A stretch of DNA of 46,710 bases from Candidatus Obscuribacterales bacterium (GCA_031292355.1 JARLHI010000065.1:1-46710); one strand, 5' to 3'; numbered from the stretch's first letter, positions 1 through 8,252 are shown. Translations and numbers: made by a program. The notes: generated from the letters alone by a model not told the origin.

Positions 1-96
1 AGTAAATTCAACAGGCTTCGCTGGAGCTACTGCAGGTCTTGCAGCCTCAGTAAATTCAACAGGCTTCGCTGGAGCTACTGCAGGTCTTGCGACTTC
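1..96. repeat. 48-bp tandem direct repeat, two copies visible
   Basis: Bases 1-48 and 49-96 are direct repeats. The first 42 bases of each unit are identical and the last 6 differ (agcctc versus gacttc). The period is a multiple of three, so each unit adds 16 residues (xxARPAVAPAKPVEFT) to the minus-strand protein. Further copies may lie beyond the left edge. Confidence 0.9.
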
Positions 97-1314
97 GGTT
101 GCTCCGTGACTCACTGAAACAGGTGTGTGCGCTTCAGTCGATTGGACGTGAGTTGGCAGAGGCTTTGCAGCTTCACGCGGTTGGACGGGAGTAATTTTCG
201 GCTCCGAAGGTTCATCAACGCGCTTTGACGGTTTAGGAAGCGTTGGCTCTTGAGGTACATGAGCGTCGGCAGCATCCACATGAGCGGGCACAGGAGTTAC
301 AACGGCTTTATTTTCAACATGCGGTGCCGCGGCTCGAGCCTCCGTTGGCTTCGCGACGAAACGTTCTACCGGTGCAACAACATGGACCTCGGGCGCGCCG
401 GCATGAACAAAGGGCTGTGGCTTAGGAGTGCTTGCGACAAATCGAGGCACGCTTGCGTCTGCCTTGGCTAAGTCCAAACCAGCCAGAGTGTCTGGCTTAG
501 GGGCTACGAATTTTGCTGCCGGTGCTTCAGGCGTAGAAGCTACGAATCTGGCTGCGGGTGCTTCAGGCTGTGCAGCAGCGAACGGGTTTGACTTGACTTC
601 AGTAGTTGCAAATTTGAGCTCTGGAGACGTTCCATGAGTCAGGTTGCCTGCCTCCGTCAGACTTTTTTCCTCTTTGAGAGCTCGTTGCAGAGCGCCAATT
701 TTGGCTTCCTCGGCCCCATGTAACGCAGCCATGCCACGCTCTGCAGCGGAAGTTTCTTCTGCTAGTCCTTTAAAAGCTTTGAAACCTTTTAGTTCAGGAA
801 CCAGGGCGGCCCCCAAGCCGACAACTGCCCCTCCCACTGCGAGAGTCTTTTGTGTTGTCGTCATGTGATTAAACTGATCAAGTCCATCGCCCACGGTTTT
901 CTTGACACTAGCAAAACTGGTGAAAGTGCTGGCTACTCGTTCGACAACGCTTGCGTTCTCCGGCAACGAAGGGGCTGCATGTTTATCTGCCACCAGTTGA
1001 ACAGGCGGTAAAGACTTTTCTGGTGGTGGTGGGGACTTTTCTGCGGACTTAAACAAACCGCCAACCGAATTTTCGACCGATGCGGTCAAAGACGAAAAAC
1101 TCCAGCTGCTTGATTCTGGCTTTGGCGCAGCGGGCTTGGACTCTAGTGGGGGATGAACTCCCAAAGGCAATGAGGAGGCGAACAGGCGTCTGGTCGTTTC
1201 ACTTTCGGCGTGCGCAGCCAGAGCTTTCTCCAGGGCGGTTTTGCCCTCAGTTGTTGGCTCACCAGCTTTGGCTGGAAGCTTTTCTGGTTGGTTAGTGGCT
1301 GGTTTGTCGCTCAT
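1..1314 (-). CDS. Pro/Ala-rich repetitive protein, N-terminal part (truncated by window edge)
   Basis: An open minus-strand frame begins with ATG at 1314 (MSDKPATNQPEK) and runs without a stop to base 1, giving 438 codons; the C-terminus lies outside the window. I do not recognise a family. Visible parts: a hydrophilic N-terminus rich in Ala, Pro, Ser and Lys; a short Gly/Ala/Val-rich hydrophobic stretch near residues 155-175 (AVGGAVVGLGAALVP) that might be a membrane segment or amphipathic helix; then a low-complexity tail with recurring motifs such as PEAPAARFVA and RPAVAPAKPVEFT. The last visible part is two 16-residue units encoded by a 48-base direct repeat. No secretion signal is seen. 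Such tails often act as extended linkers or wall-spanning regions, but that is only an inference. All plus-strand frames here are shadows of this gene. Confidence 0.75.
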   Translation of the reverse strand, partial: MSDKPATNQPEKLPAKAGEPTTEGKTALEKALAAHAESETTRRLFASSLPLGVHPPLESKPAAPKPESSSWSFSSLTASVENSVGGLFKSAEKSPPPPEKSLPPVQLVADKHAAPSLPENASVVERVASTFTSFASVKKTVGDGLDQFNHMTTTQKTLAVGGAVVGLGAALVPELKGFKAFKGLAEETSAAERGMAALHGAEEAKIGALQRALKEEKSLTEAGNLTHGTSPELKFATTEVKSNPFAAAQPEAPAARFVASTPEAPAAKFVAPKPDTLAGLDLAKADASVPRFVASTPKPQPFVHAGAPEVHVVAPVERFVAKPTEARAAAPHVENKAVVTPVPAHVDAADAHVPQEPTLPKPSKRVDEPSEPKITPVQPREAAKPLPTHVQSTEAHTPVSVSHGATEVARPAVAPAKPVEFTEAARPAVAPAKPVEFT

Positions 1315-1625
1315 TTAAAGTTGGCGCCTGATGAAATTTCTAATTGCTCGGAAGTCGAGCGTAAGTACATGTATCCGGGTAGTCAAGGTTCTGGACAATT
1401 TACTGAATGTTTTAATCCAGGATAATCCAAGCAATGGCCGTTAGAATGGGGAATCTACGCTCTAGTCTCCGGTTGCAAAGCAGCCAGACCAGAATTAATC
1501 TCTGCCGTTGCTAGCTACATTACTTAAATGCCCAATTTCACTTCAATTTCAAACCAGTTGACAACCGCCAATCGAGACCAGGTCCGGGATAAATTGAAGA
1601 AAACAGACCACAATTAGTACTAAAA
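1315..1625. other. Intergenic region between divergent genes
   Basis: These 311 bases separate the minus-strand repeat protein from cysE and should hold both promoters. On the minus strand TTGACT (1384-1379) is followed after 17 bases by a poor -10 (TACGCT). On the plus strand TTGACA at 1558-1563 has no matching -10 at normal spacing. I see no RNA gene or coding frame here. Confidence 0.5.
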
Positions 1626-2408
1626 ATGCATCTGCCTTCCATCAACGAACTCATAGACACGATCTTGGAAAAAGATCCGGCTGCTCGCAGCCGCCTGGAA
1701 GTCGTCCTTTGTTATCCCGGTTTTCAAGCCTTCGTCATTCACCAGATTGCTAACGAACTCTGGCGCAACGAATTTTTCACCCTCGGACGGTTCGTATCAC
1801 ACATCGGACGGGTGTTAACCGGAATTGAAATTCACCCTGGCGCAACCATTGGTCGACGGGTTTTTATCGACCACGGAATGGGCGTGGTCATCGGTGAAAC
1901 AGCAATGATCGGAGATGATTGCGTCATCTATCAAGGTGTAACTCTTGGAGCTGGCGCAGCTGCCCGCATGGGAGCGCTCAGCAGAGGCAAAAAAAGGCAT
2001 CCCACTCTCGGAAAGGGCGTTATTGTTGGCAGTAATGCTGAAGTTCAAGGGGATATTGAACTGGGCGACAATACTAGAATAGCCTCTGGCTCTATTCTTT
2101 TGAAAAGCGTGCCTGCCAATTCGGTTGTCGTTGGCGTGCCTGGTCGGGTCATTTACCAGGACGGGCATCGTGTCGATGAAGACGTACCAGCAGATATTGA
2201 AGCCGAAGCGATCAAAAGCCTGAAACAAAGTATTGAAAATTTAGAGGACCAATTCGATCAATTGCAACAGCAAATTAAAGACCCGGAAAAAAATCAGTTT
2301 AAAGAACAATCATCACTTTCGCCCTCTTCAGACGGTCAACCTTCAACCCAGCGCACCAGAGTGAACACTGACCCAGTTGATGTTTTCCTCAATGGAGCCG
2401 GCATTTAG
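1626..2408 (+). CDS. cysE: Serine O-acetyltransferase
   Basis: Transfers acetyl from acetyl-CoA to L-serine, giving O-acetylserine for cysteine synthesis in the cytoplasm. The 260-residue protein has the short EpsC-type N-terminal helical domain (about 1-65) followed by a left-handed beta-helix of hexapeptide repeats (about 66-175). The family signatures HPGATIG (70-76), DHGMGVVIGETA (82-93) and YQGVTLG (102-108) are present, including the His that pairs with Asp in catalysis. After the normal end of the fold there is a hydrophilic extension of some 70 residues containing a short coiled-coil-like stretch (ENLEDQFDQLQQQ). No cysteine synthase gene lies beside it. Assignment is firm; the role of the tail is unknown. 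Confidence 0.93.
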   Translation: MHLPSINELIDTILEKDPAARSRLEVVLCYPGFQAFVIHQIANELWRNEFFTLGRFVSHIGRVLTGIEIHPGATIGRRVFIDHGMGVVIGETAMIGDDCVIYQGVTLGAGAAARMGALSRGKKRHPTLGKGVIVGSNAEVQGDIELGDNTRIASGSILLKSVPANSVVVGVPGRVIYQDGHRVDEDVPADIEAEAIKSLKQSIENLEDQFDQLQQQIKDPEKNQFKEQSSLSPSSDGQPSTQRTRVNTDPVDVFLNGAGI

Positions 2409-2551
2409 TGATGTTGTTTTCAAGCGTTGTAAGTACAGAGTGTAATCTCTGCTCGAAATTAGTAGAATAAGCGATGCCTGGCTGGCAGCCATAGAATTGG
2501 CTGCAAACAGAAATTAAGGCAACGTCACAGTCTCGATGAAAGGAAACAGAA

Positions 2552-2776
2552 ATGGCAGAAAGCGAGCTTGAGAAAGCCTTCACGACACTTGCCGAGGCGT
2601 TGACTCTCACCGAAACCGAAATCAACGAAGAAGTGAACGCTATCAATCAGCAGATTCAAGAGCTGAAAGATAGAATCATTCAGTTGAATGGTCAACAACA
2701 AACATTGACCCACGACAGAACATCTATCTCAGAGATGTACGCTCGCTATCAAACCGGCTCAACAGGCAATACCTAA
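2552..2776 (+). CDS. Small coiled-coil protein of unknown function
   Basis: A 74-residue acidic protein, almost entirely helical by inspection, with heptad-like spacing of Leu/Ile (IQELKDRIIQLNGQQQTL). It has no signal peptide, membrane segment or Cys. A Shine-Dalgarno-like AAAGGAAA sits 7-8 bases before the ATG, which supports translation. It lies between cysE and a zinc-ribbon gene on the same strand, about 140 bases from each. Overlapping minus-strand frames have no start signal of this quality. Function not recognised. Confidence 0.65.
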   Translation: MAESELEKAFTTLAEALTLTETEINEEVNAINQQIQELKDRIIQLNGQQQTLTHDRTSISEMYARYQTGSTGNT

Positions 2777-2905
2777 ATTCGGAAACTCTTTTCAGTTGAC
2801 GATATTAGTGCCACTCAAATCAAGTTTCATTCGCAAGAATGTTATATTGAGGCACACGGGTTCTAGCCCTGCATTGTCCGGATTTTTAGGTTCTAACGCC
2901 ACATA

Positions 2906-3478
2906 ATGCCAGCCTCTTGTCCCTACTGCGGAGCCACACTCAATTTCGGTTTGAAGTTTTGCGTGGTTTGCGGCCGCCACACTTCAGCTGGCGACATGGT
3001 GCGAATGGGTGGGTTGAAATCTGGTATCAAACAGGAAGATGCGACAAAGCGACTGGACGATAATCTCTCGACCTCAGATTTCGAGCGCACTCGCCAGCCA
3101 ACAAGATTCAGACGCAATGTTCGCTCATTGTCATCCCAAATTGCCACTCTAGTCATTAGCGTTGCACTTTTCTTCTGCGCGGTCCGCTTTACTCTAGTGA
3201 CCTATTTCCCGGGAAAAGTGCACCGCATTCTTGCACCAATCCTTGGCAAACAGAGTGCAATCGTCGAAGAGACACTGACAGGCTCATCTTCCACAGATGA
3301 GGAAGAACCCGAAAAGCCAGCAGTAGTTGAAAAACCTGCGGCCAAGCCCAAGCCAAAAGTCAAATCAAGAAAATCATCTCGCAAGCGCACATCTGCAAAT
3401 CGAGCCAAACGCCACTGGCATCGAGTAAGACATACCCCAAGCAAACACACGCATCAGAACCAGGCACCGCCCAAATAG
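2906..3478 (+). CDS. Zinc-ribbon membrane protein with basic C-terminal tail
   Basis: 190 residues. The N-terminus carries two CxxC knuckles (CPYC at 5-8, CVVC at 20-23), as in double zinc-ribbon proteins. One hydrophobic segment follows at about residues 78-100 (IATLVISVALFFCAVRF). The rest is rich in Pro, Glu and Lys and then strongly basic (SRKSSRKRTSANRAKR). The arrangement predicts a cytoplasmic zinc ribbon, one membrane pass and a charged tail on the far side. No enzyme motif is visible. A second zinc-ribbon membrane protein lies at 30000-30671 with a different layout. Function unknown. Confidence 0.75.
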   Translation: MPASCPYCGATLNFGLKFCVVCGRHTSAGDMVRMGGLKSGIKQEDATKRLDDNLSTSDFERTRQPTRFRRNVRSLSSQIATLVISVALFFCAVRFTLVTYFPGKVHRILAPILGKQSAIVEETLTGSSSTDEEEPEKPAVVEKPAAKPKPKVKSRKSSRKRTSANRAKRHWHRVRHTPSKHTHQNQAPPK

Positions 3479-3712
3479 TTAGCGAGCTACCACCGGTGGT
3501 GACTCTCCATCTTTAGCAAAACGTATGATACCCATATCAATTGATGCCGTAAATTGTTCGAGCGTCCAGCTGCGTTTTACTTTGGGAGAATGATAAAGAC
3601 TTGCCCTTATTAGCTTTTCACCTGCACTAATAACTTCGTAAAAGTATTCTTTTTCAAAATAAGGCGGCGTCTTGACCAGCAATAATTGTCCTTTCCGAAC
3701 TTGCTCGTTCAT
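3479..3712 (-). CDS. Small conserved-looking protein downstream of acyl-CoA dehydrogenase
   Basis: 77 residues from ATG at 3712 (MNEQVRKGQLLLVKT). This start is chosen because the longer frame to 3754 would begin inside the upstream dehydrogenase gene, while 3712 lies 16 bases after that gene's stop and has GGTGA upstream. The sequence looks like a small beta-rich domain (KGQLLLVKTPPYF, YEVISAGEKLIRASLYHS) with no Cys, signal peptide or membrane segment. It is probably co-transcribed with the dehydrogenase. I do not recognise the family. Confidence 0.65.
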   Translation of the reverse strand: MNEQVRKGQLLLVKTPPYFEKEYFYEVISAGEKLIRASLYHSPKVKRSWTLEQFTASIDMGIIRFAKDGESPPVVAR

Positions 3713-3728
3713 TGCGAAATCACCGCCA

Positions 3729-4838
3729 TTATGTTGCAACCAGCAACTTATCACCGAGTTCGGATTTAAGCATGTGATTACCAGTTGTTAGAGTCTGATA
3801 CGCTTTCACGTCGCGCATCAACTTTTCGACTGGATATTCTTTGGAGTATCCGTAACCACCATATATTTGAACAGCGTCAGTTGCTGCTTGCATGGCTATC
3901 TCTGAAGCAAACGAATGTGCAGTGAGAGACTCTACGTAGCTATCGACATGATTATCTGTAAGAGCTGCGGCTTTGTAAAAAAGAAGACGTGCGGCGGAAA
4001 CGTTTTTTGCAATATCGGCGAGCATAAAACCTATCGACTGATGCTGCGAAATATTCTTGCCAAACGTTTTTCGTTCATTGGCATAACGCACAGAGTTGTC
4101 TAAGGCTGCTTGTGCTATGCCGGTTAAACCAGCGGCAATCAATATATTTACGCGGGTTAGCACCCGCCGTCTCAAATCCGAAATATCCGCGGTGGCAAGC
4201 TTTTCTGCCACCATCACGTTTTCGAATTTAACTGAGCAAACATCGGCCAATGTTCGGCCGACTGCACTGACTTTATTCTGAACCGTACGACCAGCGCTTT
4301 TACTATCTACAACCAGGAGTAAAACTTCAGCCGAGTCTGAATCAAGTGCAGCAACCACGAACCAGGAACCAAGGTTAGCGTTGAGCATTCGTTTGCTAAC
4401 ACCATTAAGCTCAATTCGATCACCCTGCCTGGAAGCAGTCAGCAAGCCAGGTTCAATAATACTGTCCAGATCGATACCGGCAAAGCTCAAAGAGTCATTG
4501 AGCGGTTGCAAAAATATTTCTTGCTGCTTTGTGGTGCCTGCAAGCAATAGAGGAATCTGAGCAAACCCACTGAATTCTATTGCACTGGCGATGCTACTAC
4601 AGCCTGAAGCCAATCCCTGAGCGATAAGACTAGCATTCCAGAGATCGAGACCAAGACCACCCTGCTCTTCGGGGATCTGCACATTCAACAATCCTGTATC
4701 AAACGCTTTTTTATGAATTTCTGTCGGCGCAACCCGAGCCATTTCACACGCATGAGCTTTGGGCGCCAATTCCCGCTCTGCAAATTCGCGCGCCAGTTTT
4801 TCAAATTCATTTCGTTCGTCGTCTAATTGGAAATCCAT
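3729..4838 (-). CDS. Divergent acyl-CoA dehydrogenase-like flavoprotein
   Basis: 369 residues with acyl-CoA dehydrogenase architecture: N-terminal helical domain, middle beta domain and C-terminal helical domain. The C-terminal family signatures are clear (NERKTFGKNISQHQSIGFMLAD and YGGYGYSKEYPVEKLMRD). Normal members oxidise acyl-CoA with FAD and pass electrons to ETF. Here the catalytic glutamate normally found just after the last signature (QIYEGT) is replaced: the sequence reads YQTLTTGN near residue 351. The alternative glutamate on helix G used by isovaleryl-CoA dehydrogenase also appears absent (LTRVNILIAAG). The middle-domain TEPxAGSD motif is degraded to IIEPGLL. The protein may have changed chemistry or be non-catalytic. 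EtfAB is encoded at 13-15 kb. Confidence 0.85.
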   Translation of the reverse strand: MDFQLDDERNEFEKLAREFAERELAPKAHACEMARVAPTEIHKKAFDTGLLNVQIPEEQGGLGLDLWNASLIAQGLASGCSSIASAIEFSGFAQIPLLLAGTTKQQEIFLQPLNDSLSFAGIDLDSIIEPGLLTASRQGDRIELNGVSKRMLNANLGSWFVVAALDSDSAEVLLLVVDSKSAGRTVQNKVSAVGRTLADVCSVKFENVMVAEKLATADISDLRRRVLTRVNILIAAGLTGIAQAALDNSVRYANERKTFGKNISQHQSIGFMLADIAKNVSAARLLFYKAAALTDNHVDSYVESLTAHSFASEIAMQAATDAVQIYGGYGYSKEYPVEKLMRDVKAYQTLTTGNHMLKSELGDKLLVAT

Positions 4839-5025
4839 TGAAGTCTCTTACCTCAACACGAAGCTAAGCTATTTTTCATTCTGGCAATCGGCAAAATTGC
4901 TCAAAGTTATAGCTTATCGGTTCTTTGGGCTTCTGTGTCACGCGTACGGCGATCAGTTGATAGATGATCGCAAATGGACGTAAAATTAAGTTCATGCAAA
5001 GAGCTACAATCTCCGCCACTTCTAC

Positions 5026-5054
5026 TTGACCAAGCTTTGGCAGGTAGTCATGAT
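5026..5054 (+). promoter_or_regulatory. Putative sigma-70-type promoter for rpe
   Basis: TTGACC (5026-5031) and CATGAT (5049-5054) are separated by 17 bases and lie about 40 bases before the rpe ATG. The -35 is good and the -10 is moderate. Confidence 0.4.
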
Positions 5055-5095
5055 ATGGCGATGGGTGCGTCGGTATATCTAAAAATCGGTTACAG

Positions 5096-5797
5096 ATGTC
5101 GGTATTAATTGCTCCTTCAATATTGTCAGCAGACTTTGCTTATCTAGGGGACGCCTTGCGTCAAGCCGAAGAAGGTAAAGCTGACTGGATCCACGTCGAT
5201 GTGATGGACGGGCAGTTCGTCCCTAATTTGACGATTGGTATGCCTGTCGTCAAAGGTCTAAAAGCGCACTCTAAACTCCCGCTCGACGTTCATTTGATGA
5301 TCGTGGAGCCTGATCGATTTATAGATGAATTTGCCCAGGCGGGAGCCGACAATATCATCGTTCATTTAGAAGCTTGTACACATCTACAACGCACTCTGAC
5401 TCATATCAAATCTCTCGGCAAAAGAGCCGGCGTGGCGCTCAATCCAGCCACTCTACCAGATGGTCTACGCTATGTTTTACAAGATATAGATGAAGTCCTC
5501 GTGATGACCGTCAATCCTGGTTTTGGTGGGCAGAAATTCATACAAAGTGTAGTGCCTAAAATTCGAGAAATTCGAGCGATGTTCGATCAGGCAGGACTGT
5601 TTGATGTATTCATTTCTGTCGATGGTGGAATTAACGTCGAAACGGGCAAGCAAGTAATCGAAGCTGGTGCCAATGTGCTGGTCGCCGGTAACAGCGTCTA
5701 CGGACAGAAAAACGTTAGTGAAGCAATCGCGCAACTCAAAGCACTGGGCTCGCCAAATCGGTCATCTCCAATAGCATCGGCAGCAAAGAAATCATGA
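5096..5797 (+). CDS. rpe: Ribulose-phosphate 3-epimerase
   Basis: Interconverts ribulose 5-phosphate and xylulose 5-phosphate in the pentose phosphate pathway. The 233-residue protein is a typical TIM barrel with family motifs in order: APSILSADF, HVDVMDGQFVPN (metal and catalytic Asp), DVHLMI, VNPGFGGQKFI and ISVDGGIN (second catalytic Asp). The C-terminal 15 or so residues are a Ser/Ala/Lys tail beyond the fold. The ATG at 5096 places the first strand correctly. It is followed closely by an exported protein gene that could be in the same transcript. Confidence 0.95.
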   Translation: MSVLIAPSILSADFAYLGDALRQAEEGKADWIHVDVMDGQFVPNLTIGMPVVKGLKAHSKLPLDVHLMIVEPDRFIDEFAQAGADNIIVHLEACTHLQRTLTHIKSLGKRAGVALNPATLPDGLRYVLQDIDEVLVMTVNPGFGGQKFIQSVVPKIREIRAMFDQAGLFDVFISVDGGINVETGKQVIEAGANVLVAGNSVYGQKNVSEAIAQLKALGSPNRSSPIASAAKKS

Positions 5798-5853
5798 AAC
5801 ACGCACTGAGTATTTTCCATTCTGGGCAATCGAAAAGACACAAGGAGTCCGCT

Positions 5854-6444
5854 ATGTCGTGTCCTCTACAAATGTTGAAGCGTACACTTGCACAGGTAGC
5901 ACTCGGCTATCTCGCGCTCTCGATGGTCACCCCGTCGGCTTCATTTGCTAAAACAGAATATCTCACGAGTGCACCAGCAGCTCAATCAAGCGGCCAGGTT
6001 CAAGACGATCAATTCCTTGAGTTAAATACGCCATCTTCAGAAGGCATGCGTCTAGAAGGCGAGCAAGCTATGCGTTATGGAAATTACGACCGCGCCATTG
6101 CTGTCCTCAAAAAATCAGTGCAAATGTCTCCAACCGACATGGACGGTCGAATACTTTTTGCAGAAGCTCTAGAAAAGAAATTGCTCAAGCAACAAGTCAA
6201 AGATCCTGCACTCTATAACTCAGTTATGAAACAATGGCTCATTGTCTCGAAAAACGGCAATTTCATGGATCAAAAAATGCAAGGGCGCGCCCACTTGCAA
6301 TCGCTTGCCGGTACAGCTCCCAAGCATTTTGAATCCGATGCCAAATTCCTGTCGCGCATTTTGATTCCGGAAGATGGCTCAGTTAAAGTGGCTTTAAACG
6401 GCAATCGCAAAATCGCGACTACCGAGCAAGATCCGATAAAATAG
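5854..6444 (+). CDS. Exported TPR-like protein, distant paralogue of the 33-35 kb pair
   Basis: 196 residues from ATG at 5854. An upstream in-frame ATG at 5794 overlaps the rpe stop, but 5854 has a strong AAGGAG six bases before it and gives a normal signal peptide (MSCPLQMLKRTLAQVALGYLALSMV, cleavage probably after SFA). The mature part has one TPR-like helix pair (AMRYGNYDRAIAVLKKSVQMSP), then EALEKKLLKQQVKDPALYN, a Trp-containing QWLIVSKN segment, and LAGTAPKHFESDAKFLSRI. The same order of motifs occurs in the proteins at 33233 and 34093 (QCLQKKLKTQVEKDPELFN, EWVIVYKN, LTGTYPKFNEPSAKFLKRV). Function is unknown; periplasmic location is inferred. Confidence 0.8.
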   Translation: MSCPLQMLKRTLAQVALGYLALSMVTPSASFAKTEYLTSAPAAQSSGQVQDDQFLELNTPSSEGMRLEGEQAMRYGNYDRAIAVLKKSVQMSPTDMDGRILFAEALEKKLLKQQVKDPALYNSVMKQWLIVSKNGNFMDQKMQGRAHLQSLAGTAPKHFESDAKFLSRILIPEDGSVKVALNGNRKIATTEQDPIK

Positions 6445-6482
6445 ACGGTCGGCTTAGCGAACCCAAACGACTGCTTGAGGTA

Positions 6483-6914
6483 CTAAGCGGATTTTGAAAC
6501 ACGTTTGCGAATAAATCGAATTACAGTTTTGACGATGCGAAAGGCACCATAGACGGTGCAGAGAGCTCCGAGCAGAATCCAGACGAGTGTGGGATGTGTG
6601 GATTGCAGCCCCTTTCGCAAAGTGTTGACCTCAACTGGGAAAACATCATCCGGAAGCTGGTAGCCAACCTCGAGAATGAAGCCAATGGCGACATTGAGAA
6701 CTCCAAAAATCAACCAAGTCCAACCAGCCGGGTGAACAAACAGAACCGGAAAGAAACCGACTAACAGGAGTGTATCAGGCAACCAGGTAAATGGTGACTT
6801 ACCTGGAATGACGAAACTAAGAGCAAATCCTAAAACCCAGAGCACGCAAGAAATCAGACCGGCCGTTTTCGCTCGTTTGGTATCGCCGCCAGTTTTTACA
6901 TTCACCTCAGCCAT
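6483..6914 (-). CDS. Four-helix membrane protein coupled to TOPRIM gene
   Basis: 143 residues with four hydrophobic segments at about 18-38, 43-60, 64-86 and 107-130, and a basic C-terminus (RFIRKRVSKSA). The N-terminus is short and polar. No family is recognised. Its ATG lies inside the end of the upstream TOPRIM-protein gene (8-base overlap, ATGGCTGA), so the two are almost certainly translated together. Partnership of a TOPRIM nuclease-like protein with a small membrane protein is reminiscent of sensor/effector pairs in phage defence, but this is only an inference. Confidence 0.8.
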   Translation of the reverse strand: MAEVNVKTGGDTKRAKTAGLISCVLWVLGFALSFVIPGKSPFTWLPDTLLLVGFFPVLFVHPAGWTWLIFGVLNVAIGFILEVGYQLPDDVFPVEVNTLRKGLQSTHPTLVWILLGALCTVYGAFRIVKTVIRFIRKRVSKSA

Positions 6915-8100
6915 CTTTTGCTATTTTTTCAATTATTTGTCTCAATTCACCAGGAACTTCAGATGCCTGTGTAATGCTTTTAGTGGTCGCTTGAGCAAAG
7001 CCAATTTTATCGAAAGACCCCCAATTTCGCCGTCGCCAGAGCCTTTCCAGCACCTCTTTATTGGATGCCTCTTCGCCAATTTCATCAATTAAAATCGGTG
7101 CGTCTACCGAACTGCCTTTGTGGAGTTGGATATACGAATTGGCGATACGGGTCAATTGTTCTCGCGAAAAAACATCTTCAATCTCACCGCTATCAAGGCT
7201 AAACAGCTCGTCTTGATCGCGCAAATGTTCTGAAATCGCTTCGGCATACTGGGCGACATCGCCATCGAGCAGGCACTGAATGGGAATTGACACCAGTTCG
7301 CGATAATTGAGATAGCGGCGCAGAACCTGGTTGGCGCCACCAGACGGGACAAGCATGATGCGACGAGCATCGAAATCTAAATTCAAACAACGCGCAAGAT
7401 GAGGAATGACGATTTGCTCAGTCGGTCCTTCGACCAATAGGATTCGCTCTGGTAAAAAGCCTCCGGGCAATTTAGTGCGAGCACTTTCTTCTTCGAGATT
7501 GAACCGCCTCAAAAGCTCCGAAACATTCTCGGCCGTTAATTCACTGCCTAGATGTCCGATTAGTTTTTGCACAAACTGTGCTCTCTCGTCATTCACCCAT
7601 GGTCCGCTGGAAGTCAGAGCAGTCCAGTCAGGCACGGCAATAAAAGAGTGCAATAACCATAATTCTTGCGAAGGCGCCAGATTATTGGAAGCCGCAATCC
7701 CTTTAGCTAAATTTGCCAGCTTACGAAAGTTCGGCCGGTCACTCTGCAAATAAAAGTCTTTGAGACCCACGGCCCACATATCAAAAGTGATTCTCTGAAA
7801 TTTTTGAAAATCCTTCAGGGCGAAAAGAACGTTGATAGTCCGATTAATAGAATTTGATTTTTCGTCGGTCGTGCCGTAAATATCAAAGAACAAATAGTCC
7901 TGCTCAAGAGGCGTAAGCTTGCCCAGCACAGAAGCACTGAGGCGCTTGGATGCCGTTCTTAGCAAGCCTTTTCGGATTTTCGGCCAGCGACTGGATGGCT
8001 CTTCGAAAATCAGAAAACGCTGCACTGTCAGCCAGAAATCTTCGGCTGAAAGATTATGTGGCTCATTTGAAGGCGATTGAAAAAGTTTGTTCGTTGACAC
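6907..8100 (-). CDS. Stand-alone OLD-type TOPRIM domain protein
   Basis: 397 residues starting at GTG 8100. The first 210 residues match nothing I recognise and are mostly helical. A TOPRIM domain of the OLD-nuclease type follows: ILLVEGPTEQIVIPHLA (220-236, catalytic Glu224), a PSGGANQV loop (252-259), CLLDGD (276-281, Asp279 and Asp281 as the DxD pair) and GEIEDVF (305-311), the acidic motif common in OLD TOPRIM domains. No Walker A or B motif or ABC signature is visible, so the ATPase half of a true OLD protein is missing. All metal-binding acidic residues seem intact, so nuclease activity is possible. No in-frame ATG exists near the N-terminus. Confidence 0.8.
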   Translation of the reverse strand: MSTNKLFQSPSNEPHNLSAEDFWLTVQRFLIFEEPSSRWPKIRKGLLRTASKRLSASVLGKLTPLEQDYLFFDIYGTTDEKSNSINRTINVLFALKDFQKFQRITFDMWAVGLKDFYLQSDRPNFRKLANLAKGIAASNNLAPSQELWLLHSFIAVPDWTALTSSGPWVNDERAQFVQKLIGHLGSELTAENVSELLRRFNLEEESARTKLPGGFLPERILLVEGPTEQIVIPHLARCLNLDFDARRIMLVPSGGANQVLRRYLNYRELVSIPIQCLLDGDVAQYAEAISEHLRDQDELFSLDSGEIEDVFSREQLTRIANSYIQLHKGSSVDAPILIDEIGEEASNKEVLERLWRRRNWGSFDKIGFAQATTKSITQASEVPGELRQIIEKIAKDG

Positions 8101-8252
8101 TAAGACTGAAACTGTCCTTCATAAAGCGTCTTATGTGGAATCCACCATTCCCAAACAAGAAACGCTTAGGTTACTCTTGAGCTTCTATGCAATTTGGCGC
8201 TCGAAGAAGCGATGTTATTTGCGTAGCTATTGTATCTCTCAGGACGCGGTTT

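Noticed and set aside
243..1425. Several plus-strand frames of 60-74 codons
   Set aside because: They are shadows of the continuous 438-codon minus-strand gene, with no ribosome sites and no continuity.
1558..1590. TTGACA as a cysE promoter
   Set aside because: No -10 hexamer lies 16-18 bases downstream; the nearest candidate (GATAAA) is 24 bases away.
5794..5853. Upstream ATG start of the exported protein overlapping the rpe stop
   Set aside because: The ATG at 5854 has a strong AAGGAG site and yields a proper signal peptide, while the extension would put 20 extra residues before it.
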